Positions 53,250 through 61,282 of a stretch of 64,000 nt of DNA are shown here, piece by piece. How positions within the stretch are numbered: position 1 is the first letter of the stretch; the number at the start of each line of letters is the position of its first letter. Source of the DNA: Pseudomonadota bacterium (GTDB taxonomy: Bacteria; Pseudomonadota; Gammaproteobacteria; Pseudomonadales; Moraxellaceae). Location: the NCBI GenBank assembly GCA_021781515.1, contig JAJXWR010000001.1, forward strand, positions 26,283-90,282, written 5' to 3'. The notes under the pieces were generated by a model, which did no database searches, was not told the origin of the DNA, and was given only the letters and a program-made list of their open reading frames with translations. The translations under genes and the position numbers were made by a program.

Positions 53250-54665
53250 ATGGCATTTCAAAATATAACGCAGGAAGCGATGGTGGTTTTCTGGGGCGAA
53301 CAGCAGATTGAGAAAGTGCTGCTGTGGCCGGATTTTCAGGCGTGTCTGGATAATTATGTTCCCCTTTCGCAATGGTCTGATCAAAAACGCCGGGCGGCCT
53401 ATGTAACGCTAGATGCTGACGCTCATCTGCGTCTGGTGGTGTTTTTTAATATCGCTTTTGACCGACAGGGTTTTATTGAACGTAAATGGAATCTGCCTTT
53501 ATTGCATATGGGTGAAATTGCTGGGCCCGGGCCGGATTTGGGGCAGGGGCCGATCCGTCTGGTCTGTCGTAGTCAATGTCCCATTTCCTGGCATACGGCG
53601 CAACTGTGGGATCCGTTGTTAAGTCAGGGGATTGATGAATTTGTTCAGATTCATGCAGCGGTGCTGACGCAGTTGCGTCGCTTGGGCTGGAAACCAGGCA
53701 GTGTAGCTTCTGCGGGAGCAGCGACTGGAAATGTCGCTGGGAAACGCCAGGTTGCAGGAGAGACCGAACTGCCGCCGCAAACCGCTGCTGCGGCGTTGGT
53801 ACAACAGGAGGCGCTTAACCGTAAACTGGAGCAGATGGAGCTACAGTTCAAGGTCAAAGAACGGGAGACGCATGAGCTACGGGTGCGTGAACAGTTTGAA
53901 CATGAACAATCCCTGGCGATTCTGAATGCTCAGCGCACCAAGTTGCTGGGGCAGTGCAAGTGGTTGCAGCAGCAGAATGAAGCCGTGCGTGAGCAGATGT
54001 CCGTGTTGCAGATGCAGATCAGTCATTACCAGGAAATGGAAGTACGTTCGGGGCATCAGCAGGAGGCCATTGAAGAGCGGCATCGGCAACGGGTGGCTGA
54101 ACTGGAAAAAAACACGCAGGCGCAATTAGCGTTGCAGCAACAGGCGTTCGCAGCGCAACTGGAGATGGAACGGGCGCGGAACCGGGAACAAGAGGCGGTC
54201 AATCAGGAACGACTGCATGCCTTACAGGGACAACTGCAAGGCAAAGAGGAAAAAATTCATGAGTTGAATACCCGCACGCAGCAGTTGAGTGAGCATTCTG
54301 CCGAGCAGTTTTTACTGCGATTGCGGGATGTTGGTATGAACTTTCTGGTATTCCATCCGGGAGCCGGGCATCTTTCGGTTCCTGTTGAAGAATTGCCTGC
54401 CTACGTGGATAATCCGGTGGCTTATGCAGCACGCAAGTGTTACGTGGATACGGATCGGTATCTGGCGTGGTTGAAGCACTATCAGGAACCTCGCTGTATG
54501 GCGGCGCTGCCTGATGGAACAGTTTGTGGTGTTCGAATTATCCGCATTGATAGCCCGACACGGTTTGCCCCCGGAGAATCTGACCGTTGTTCCCGGCATC
54601 CCAGTGATCGAAGTATTGATGCGGTGTTGCAATTTAGGCCCATTGATCCCCCTGGGAGGTCTTGA
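53250..54665 (+). CDS. Coiled-coil protein of unknown function
   Basis: Long Gln/Glu-rich helical middle region between globular ends. Confidence 0.75.
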   Translation: MAFQNITQEAMVVFWGEQQIEKVLLWPDFQACLDNYVPLSQWSDQKRRAAYVTLDADAHLRLVVFFNIAFDRQGFIERKWNLPLLHMGEIAGPGPDLGQGPIRLVCRSQCPISWHTAQLWDPLLSQGIDEFVQIHAAVLTQLRRLGWKPGSVASAGAATGNVAGKRQVAGETELPPQTAAAALVQQEALNRKLEQMELQFKVKERETHELRVREQFEHEQSLAILNAQRTKLLGQCKWLQQQNEAVREQMSVLQMQISHYQEMEVRSGHQQEAIEERHRQRVAELEKNTQAQLALQQQAFAAQLEMERARNREQEAVNQERLHALQGQLQGKEEKIHELNTRTQQLSEHSAEQFLLRLRDVGMNFLVFHPGAGHLSVPVEELPAYVDNPVAYAARKCYVDTDRYLAWLKHYQEPRCMAALPDGTVCGVRIIRIDSPTRFAPGESDRCSRHPSDRSIDAVLQFRPIDPPGRS

Positions 54666-55799
54666 GTGAATATACCCGGTGTACGTCGAGAGTTACTGGA
54701 AACTTTTGTACCGCTCAATACCTTGCCAGAAGAGCGTCTGGACTATTTGTTGCGTGATGTCAGTATTGTCACCTTGTTGCCCGAACAAACTTTGCCCATG
54801 CGGGTGGATGACAGTGACAAAACGGTCTATCTCTTGAGTGGGATTCTGGAATTTCATGATGGCGCAGAAGATGAAATGGCGGGATCGGCTAAAAATCCGC
54901 GACCGGTACGGCCTGTCCGGCAGTTATCTGCCGGAGAAACACAGAGTTGGTATCCGGTGGCTGCTTCGAACTCCTGTCGGGTAGTGGCGAGGACGACCGT
55001 CAATTGCATCATGATAGATAAAGACCGTTTAGATCGGGTATTGTCCTGGGAGCAAACGGCACGTTATTTTGAAGCGGATCTGGCGTTTGAACTGGGTCTT
55101 GAAGACAGTCGCTGGCTGAGAAAACTCTTAAAAGCACCGATGTTTTACCATATGCCGGCGGTTAATATCCGTGCCATGTTCCAGAAGATGATTCCGGTGC
55201 GCGTGGTGGCTGGCGAGGCGGTTGTGCGTTTGGGAGGGGAAGCCGATGCCTGTTATTTTATTCGTCAGGGGCAGGCCTTGGTGAACGTGCCACCGGTCAA
55301 TGTGCTGGAGGATCCAGGACTGGAAATTTGTGTGGCAGTGCTTGGGCCGGGGCAGTATTTTGGGGAAGAGGGTTTACTCTACTCGGGAAAACGTAATGCG
55401 ACTGTACGTATGGCGACCGATGGAGAATTATTGCGTCTGGAACGTGTGGATTTTGATGCATTGATAAAGGCACCGGTGGTGTCGATGGTGACGGCTGCGG
55501 AGGTCGTGCAGCGAGGAATGACAGACTGGTTGTGTCTGGATGTTCGCTTGGCAGAAGAATGTCAGAACGGGATGTTGCCTGGAGCGATCAATATTCCTTT
55601 ACAGAGTTTACGCTCAAGAATGGCTTTACTGGAAAAGCCGCGTCGCTACCTGATTTATTGTGATACCGGGAGGCGCAGTAGTGCAGCGGCATTCTTGCTC
55701 AATGGGCACGGGTTTCTTTGTGATGTGCTGGAAGGCGGTATACAGGGAGTGAGCGAAGCTCAGTGGCAACAACTGCTGCACCCCGGGACTGTAGCATGA
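54666..55799 (+). CDS. Cyclic-nucleotide-binding-like plus rhodanese protein
   Basis: cNMP-binding features (GEADACYFIRQGQALV..FGEEGLLYSGKRNATVRM); rhodanese YCDTGRRS. Confidence 0.85.
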   Translation: MNIPGVRRELLETFVPLNTLPEERLDYLLRDVSIVTLLPEQTLPMRVDDSDKTVYLLSGILEFHDGAEDEMAGSAKNPRPVRPVRQLSAGETQSWYPVAASNSCRVVARTTVNCIMIDKDRLDRVLSWEQTARYFEADLAFELGLEDSRWLRKLLKAPMFYHMPAVNIRAMFQKMIPVRVVAGEAVVRLGGEADACYFIRQGQALVNVPPVNVLEDPGLEICVAVLGPGQYFGEEGLLYSGKRNATVRMATDGELLRLERVDFDALIKAPVVSMVTAAEVVQRGMTDWLCLDVRLAEECQNGMLPGAINIPLQSLRSRMALLEKPRRYLIYCDTGRRSSAAAFLLNGHGFLCDVLEGGIQGVSEAQWQQLLHPGTVA

Positions 55800-56674
55800 C
55801 CGGGGCTTTTCGGCATGTGGGTATCGTTGCCCGTCCGGGGCGGGATTCAGTGGTTACTACGTTGCAGGATTTACTGAAAATACTCCATGGGTTTTTGGTG
55901 CATGTGGTGCTTGAAGAAGAAACGGCTGATCTGATTGGCTATAGTGGTCAGAGAGCCAGTTTAGGGATGCTGGGTGAAATCACCGATATGGTCATGGTGG
56001 TGGGTGGTGATGGCAGTCTCTTGCGAGTGGCAAGGGCCATGGCCCGCTACCACTGTCCCGTGTTGGGAATTAACCGCGGTCGGCTGGGCTTTCTGACGGA
56101 CGTTGCTGCACAGGCGCTGCAGGAAGGCGTAGAGGCTGTTGTGTACGGGAATTACACCATTGAACTGCGTTTTTTGTTTGAATGTTTTATCAAATCGGAA
56201 GGTGATCAGATCCAGCAGGGGCTGGCTCTGAATGATGTGGTGCTCTACTCGGGTAAAACGCTGCACATGGTTGAGTTTGAATTGTTTATTGAGGGACACT
56301 TCGTCTATCGTCTGCACGCCGATGGCCTTATTGTGGCCACGCCAACGGGCTCAACGGCCTATGCGTTGTCTGGTGGGGGGCCGATATTGCATCCCCGTAT
56401 GGATGCCATGGTGCTGGTGCCCATGCACCCGCATTCACTCAACAGTCGACCGTTGGTTGTTGATGGGAACAGTGAAATCAAGATTCGCGTACTCTCCCGG
56501 GAATTTCAGCCGATGGTGAGCTGTGATGGTCAGGAGGGCCGAAGCCTGGCTGCGGGTGACTGGATTTATGTGCGAAAATATCCGCATAGATTACAGCTGT
56601 TACATCCGCCACAGCATGATTTTTATAAAACCTTGCGGACAAAAATGGGCTGGACGAACACGCAGCCATCCTGA
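55796..56674 (+). CDS. nadK: NAD kinase
   Basis: GGDGSLLRVAR; ATPTGSTAYALSGGGPI; ATGA overlap with the upstream gene. Confidence 0.95.
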   Translation: MTGAFRHVGIVARPGRDSVVTTLQDLLKILHGFLVHVVLEEETADLIGYSGQRASLGMLGEITDMVMVVGGDGSLLRVARAMARYHCPVLGINRGRLGFLTDVAAQALQEGVEAVVYGNYTIELRFLFECFIKSEGDQIQQGLALNDVVLYSGKTLHMVEFELFIEGHFVYRLHADGLIVATPTGSTAYALSGGGPILHPRMDAMVLVPMHPHSLNSRPLVVDGNSEIKIRVLSREFQPMVSCDGQEGRSLAAGDWIYVRKYPHRLQLLHPPQHDFYKTLRTKMGWTNTQPS

Positions 56675-56877
56675 TGATTGACATAATACGTTGGTTGGGT
56701 TCTATTTCAATGACCTTTGCTTTGCCTGAGGGCCTACACCGCTCTGTGCTACAGCATCAAGACCGGTGCAACACAACAAACCGTCAACACCGACACCTTT
56801 GTGGATTCTACTCAATTTACTGGATAGTGCCAGAGTACTATAGTATCAAGTGGCTAACTTCTTATGTCTTTTTTGAT

Positions 56878-57690
56878 CTATACAACGGCTGTTTGCATGA
56901 GATTGGCATCAGGATGGCAACTCACCAAGAAGGCCATCATATCAGTGGCATCTTTGCTCACATAGAATTCAGACATCTTCTGGTTGTATTCCAGGCGACG
57001 AGCAGCAGGAACAGTGATAGCATCAATGCCATGACTAATTAGAATCCCATTCATCATCAAACGGGAAGTTCGTTTGTTACCATCATAGAAGAACTGGCTC
57101 ATTGCACCAAACAATGAATAGGCCAGTCCTTGTTCAAAAGGAGGGAGTTTCCTTAATTGTTCAGCACCATTTTCAAACAGGTCAATGAGATTCTGACCGC
57201 CTTTTTCGGTTTTTGGTGGATGGTATCTTTGACCGTTAGGAAGGCTCACACTGACATCTGTGATAACCTCACCTTCACCACGGAAAAATCCAGCATCAAA
57301 AGCTTGTTTCTCCGCAACGATGGCATGAAGAGAGGTGACTGTTTTTCTATCAAACGTGAATTTCCCATCCCTCAACAATTTAATAGCTTCTTCTGTGCTA
57401 CCGATAAGACCAAGAACCTCCTGTTCATCTGAAAGCTTGTGACCACCCACAGTGATGCCGTCAATAAGAGTCTGCACTTCAGGGAATGTGAAGGGGTTCC
57501 CCTCCAACATACTTGCATTCCATACATACTCTGCCAACATTTTTCCAAAGCGAAAATTGGCACGCTTTACATCATGGACAGGAACATTGTCAGGAAAAGC
57601 TGAACGATCCCACTGGAATCCCAATGCACTGAATAACTCTGAATTATCTTGTGCTTTATCCTGACTCATAACCATATCCTCTTTACTCAT
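56878..57690 (-). CDS. Fic/DOC family protein with variant active-site motif (QFFYDGNKRTSR)
   Basis: Fic core; EGN segment NASMLEGNPFT; canonical motif His replaced by Gln. Confidence 0.88.
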   Translation of the reverse strand: MSKEDMVMSQDKAQDNSELFSALGFQWDRSAFPDNVPVHDVKRANFRFGKMLAEYVWNASMLEGNPFTFPEVQTLIDGITVGGHKLSDEQEVLGLIGSTEEAIKLLRDGKFTFDRKTVTSLHAIVAEKQAFDAGFFRGEGEVITDVSVSLPNGQRYHPPKTEKGGQNLIDLFENGAEQLRKLPPFEQGLAYSLFGAMSQFFYDGNKRTSRLMMNGILISHGIDAITVPAARRLEYNQKMSEFYVSKDATDMMAFLVSCHPDANLMQTAVV

Positions 57691-57727
57691 TAAATTTTAT
57701 CATTATTTTATCAGTTTGTGCCTAAAA

Positions 57728-57748
57728 CTCCGCCATGCATGACGGGGA
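57728..57748. mobile_element. IS605-type left-end hairpin
   Basis: ctccgccatgcatgacgggga imperfect palindrome about 70 bp upstream of the TnpB remnant. Confidence 0.5.
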
Positions 57749-57816
57749 TATCAGCATGCAGTTGCTTGTTGTTTGAATGATATCTATAATATCAGTATAA
57801 GCAGAGGGTTGAGCTA

Positions 57817-58247
57817 TTGGCGACGACAACCTTAACAGTCCGGTTGCGTGACAAGCACGCCAATCTTTTTGTGATGCAAGCGATGGCGGTGAACTTTGTC
57901 TGGAACTATCGGAATAAAATATCCAGTCGCAGCATTCGGGAACGAGGTCACTTTCTTTCCGCTTTCGATCTGCACGCCTACACCACAGGCGCTTTCAAAG
58001 AACCGGGACTCTATTCACAAACGGTTCAGTTCATTGCCGCTGAATACCTGATCCGCCGCAAACTGTTCTCAAGAAAGCATGTCTGGCATGGTGCAAGTTC
58101 TCCGGTTCGCCCCGCTCGCCGGGCTGGATGCCGTTCAATACGGGCGCATCCCAGTGGAAGCATGGCCAGATCTATTTCAACGGCACGTACAAGGTTCGGG
58201 ATAGCTACTTCAATGTGGAGGCACCCCATCGCCACAAGGCTTGTTAA
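57817..58247 (+). pseudogene. TnpB (IS605 OrfB) remnant, frameshifted and internally deleted
   Basis: N-terminus LTVRLRDKHANLFVMQAMAVNFVWNYRNKISSRSIRERGHFLSAFDLH..; another frame then reads WMPFNTGASQWKHGQIYFNGTYKVRDSYFNVEAPHRHKAC*. Confidence 0.85.
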
Positions 58248-58273
58248 GGATAGTTTAAACAGGAGAAAATGCT

Positions 58274-58626
58274 ATGTCCGTCTTTGTCGTTGAAAAAAAG
58301 CTGCATTGTGTGATCGGACGCCGGTGGTGTTGGTCAGGTATACTAAGTGTCGTGTGGTGAAAGCAATGGTTCCCTCAGGCAAGAAGGCTGTTGTCTATCA
58401 GGGCAAAGTCGCTATTTGTGCTTTAGGTGGTTTTCACATCACCACCGTGTATGGGGGGGGTCAAGGGGTATCTCATCGGCATTGTCAGCAAGTACAGCGA
58501 GCCGATGGATACAGTGACGTTAACGTGGCCAAAAGGGAACGTGATCAGGTACGCCACACAGCAAAGAACGCTGTACGTTCTGCGCTCTGCCTCATCGGCA
58601 TAAATGCCGATGTCTCACGTGTTTAA
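58274..58626 (+). pseudogene. IscB-like (RRXRR/HNH) nuclease remnant: N-terminus joined to C-terminus
   Basis: MSVFVVEKK start after an aggag SD; another frame reads CRVVKAMVPSGKKAVVYQGKVAICALGGFHITTVYGGGQGVSHRHCQQVQRADGYS, typical of IscB C-termini. Confidence 0.75.
58593..58612. repeat. Perfect hairpin catcggcat-aa-atgccgatg, putative element right end
   Basis: 9-bp perfect stem at the end of the IscB remnant. Confidence 0.7.
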
Positions 58627-58916
58627 TGATGAGTGTAGAACCGGAAGTGGCCGCAGATAAATTGCAAAAAATCCTGCGGCATGCGGTATCGCTGGATGAG
58701 GAAATGATTACGTCTTTTCGTCAAGCCATTGAACTAGGGCGATTTCCAGAAGGACGTCGGTTGGTGTCTGAAGAACTGGCGCTGTGTATTCAGGTGGTTA
58801 TCGCCTGGGAAGCGGTGCATTTACCGGAACAGCAGAGAACTGCCTATATTGACCGTGGTACTAAAATGGAAGGTGAACGTTGTGAGACTGAGGCCCAGTC
58901 CGTTCTACTGCGTTGA
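58626..58916 (+). CDS. DUF1315 (YeaC) family protein
   Basis: AIELGRFPEGRRLVSEELALCIQVVIAWEAVHLPEQQRTAYIDRG. Confidence 0.85.
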   Translation: MMSVEPEVAADKLQKILRHAVSLDEEMITSFRQAIELGRFPEGRRLVSEELALCIQVVIAWEAVHLPEQQRTAYIDRGTKMEGERCETEAQSVLLR

Positions 58917-59002
58917 TCTCTGGAGTCAGTGGCCCAGAAAATTTGTACTGGTGTATGATTTAAATATTCGGGTTATTGATTAATCCAGAGTTAGATGATT
59001 GT

Positions 59003-59896
59003 ATGGGTAAAATGTCTACAAAGGTGGTCAGGGTTTTTGAAAGAGAACTTCGGCAAAAAATACTTGATTCGGATAAATTAGCAACTATTGATTATCACTC
59101 TATCCTGGGTATGAGTACCGTGGAGTTAAAGCAGAGAATGCTCGAGGAAGGCATCGCCTGTCAGCATAATTTTTATGTAGAAATGCTTAATCTTGCACAG
59201 CTTTTTCTAGAAGCAGTTCTTGGATTGGCCGCTTTTCGTCAAGTGAATAATTTTATTGCAAAATGGCAGGATATTTATGACCCATCTTATCCACCGTTCA
59301 GTCCGATCACGCTATCTTGTTTTAATACGTGGTCAATGTTTGATGTGACCTTTGGTAGCGATAAGGAAACATTAGGTGGCTGTTTTTTAGCTATTGCCAG
59401 TCAATTGTCTCTTAATGAAATTTATTTACAGATTGCCAGGAATCTCGATAAATCACGGTTAGGGATTTATCTGGTGCTGGGAGGTGATGGACGTTCTGTA
59501 AATCTTTGTGAACTGGTGACAAACAGAGTGATAGTCGCCGACTGTGTTTCTGGTTATAAAGCGGTGCCAGGTGATCTTCTGTTAGTTCGACTGGTTCCTC
59601 AGGTGTTGGCGCAGTCAACACGTTATGTGATGCTGACTACTCCTTATCAACTCATCAGACAAAAACCGCAGGAATGGCTTCAGTATTTTGCACGTCATGC
59701 AATTATTCCCGATCAGATGTCGTCAGAGGAAAAACTGTACCGCCATATGAAATATGGCAAAAATCCAATGTACTGGATTGAATTTATTTTTTATGGATAC
59801 TGCAATTACCGTGAGGAAGTTATTTTTATGACCGGTTTTCCCGATCAGACGCATACGCAGCCGGCACATAATGATTACCAGAAAAAGCTGAGATAA
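59003..59896 (+). CDS. Hypothetical protein
   Basis: Single long ORF (track start TTG 58976; ATG 59003 in frame); no family recognised. Confidence 0.65.
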   Translation: MGKMSTKVVRVFERELRQKILDSDKLATIDYHSILGMSTVELKQRMLEEGIACQHNFYVEMLNLAQLFLEAVLGLAAFRQVNNFIAKWQDIYDPSYPPFSPITLSCFNTWSMFDVTFGSDKETLGGCFLAIASQLSLNEIYLQIARNLDKSRLGIYLVLGGDGRSVNLCELVTNRVIVADCVSGYKAVPGDLLLVRLVPQVLAQSTRYVMLTTPYQLIRQKPQEWLQYFARHAIIPDQMSSEEKLYRHMKYGKNPMYWIEFIFYGYCNYREEVIFMTGFPDQTHTQPAHNDYQKKLR

Positions 59897-59957
59897 GCTG
59901 CTGGCTGGATGACTGGGGGTGTGCCGTTGCGGTTGCACGTAGAAGGCAAGGAGTGGC

Positions 59958-60416
59958 TCACCAGCGAAATTTGTTCCATTGTTCTGGATTGGCCCAGTAG
60001 CTGGAATTGAGCCAGGTCGGAACGTCCCGGTAACTGAAAATCGAGTATCCCCAGAGGAGATATGCCTCCTCGGTCCCGGTGCCTGGCTGCGGATCTTGCA
60101 GCAACCTGCTGAACCCCAGTGCCCGCAGGTTGATCGGTGTGTTTTCCGGAAGTAGCGCCAGCACCTGTTGTGCCCGGATATCGCGGGCCTGTGCCAGACG
60201 TTGCTGGATTTCTGTCGTGGTGAGCGTCTTGCCACTCGTGAGAATCGCCAGATGAAAGCGTGGATGTTGTGCCGGAATATGGTCGAAAAGTACCATGTCC
60301 TCCGGCTTGAACGGAATGACCGAAACGTCTGGCCGCTGTCGGTCAAGAATCAACAATGGCAAAGGTGGGCACAACGACTGGAGATAGTTCATAATACCGG
60401 TATGCTCTTTATGCAT
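59958..60416 (-). CDS. DUF6231-like protein
   Basis: C-terminal YRDVPTWLNSSYWANPEQWNKFRW resembles the DUF6231 signature as recalled. Confidence 0.7.
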   Translation of the reverse strand: MHKEHTGIMNYLQSLCPPLPLLILDRQRPDVSVIPFKPEDMVLFDHIPAQHPRFHLAILTSGKTLTTTEIQQRLAQARDIRAQQVLALLPENTPINLRALGFSRLLQDPQPGTGTEEAYLLWGYSIFSYRDVPTWLNSSYWANPEQWNKFRW

Positions 60417-60439
60417 GGCAAGCGCTATTTCAGATCGAG

Positions 60440-61282
60440 ATGGAGATTATGTTGGGAGTACGGCTGCAAGGGACATTGTCCAGACTCAAGGCGTATTCAA
60501 CCACCGCCCTTGGGGGAGAGGTGCGCTATGAATGTGTGGTGGGATCGCAATCCGTACCGTTAACCCCTGGCAGTCAACTGCGGATTATACCGGAGGGGGG
60601 TATTGTTTGTCAGCATTGCCAACGGCCCACCCGAAAAAGTTATCAACAGGGGTATTGTTATCCTTGTTTCACCCGTTTGGCTGCCTGTGATCTTTGTGTA
60701 CTGAAACCAGAGCAATGTCATTATGCGGAGGGAACCTGCAGAGAACCTGCGTGGGGTGAACAGCATTGCATGGTGCCACATTGGGTGTATCTGGCGAACT
60801 CGACTGGGGTCAAGGTGGGGATTACTCGCAAATCACAGGGCATACTGCGCTGGATGGATCAGGGGGCCGTGGCTGCTTTGCCGGTGTTTGAAGTCAGTTC
60901 TAGGTACTACTCGGGTCTGATTGAAGTGGCGATGGCGGAGTATGTGCCAGACAAGACTCAATGGCGGGCATTGTTGCGCGGCGCACCGGCAGCCGTGGAT
61001 TTGCTGGCTGTGCGCGATGAATTGCTGCAACGCTGTGCAGCGACGTTGTCGGCACTGGACTTGCGTTTTCCCGGAGGACGACTGCGAATGGATTCCCCGG
61101 TCTGTCACTTCGAGTATCCAGTGCAAAAATATCCGGAAAAAATCAAGGCACTGTCGCTGGATAATCACAATACCGTCGAGGGGGAACTGTGGGGGATCAA
61201 GGGGCAGTACCTGCTATTGAGTACGGGTGTTTTTAATGTACGCAATTTTTCAGCTTATCAGGTGACTCTGGAGGTTTTTTGA
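60440..61282 (+). CDS. DUF2797 family protein
   Basis: Cys-rich CQHCQRPTRKSYQQGYCYPCF; HWVYLANSTGVKVGITR; upstream of pepN. Confidence 0.88.
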   Translation: MEIMLGVRLQGTLSRLKAYSTTALGGEVRYECVVGSQSVPLTPGSQLRIIPEGGIVCQHCQRPTRKSYQQGYCYPCFTRLAACDLCVLKPEQCHYAEGTCREPAWGEQHCMVPHWVYLANSTGVKVGITRKSQGILRWMDQGAVAALPVFEVSSRYYSGLIEVAMAEYVPDKTQWRALLRGAPAAVDLLAVRDELLQRCAATLSALDLRFPGGRLRMDSPVCHFEYPVQKYPEKIKALSLDNHNTVEGELWGIKGQYLLLSTGVFNVRNFSAYQVTLEVF

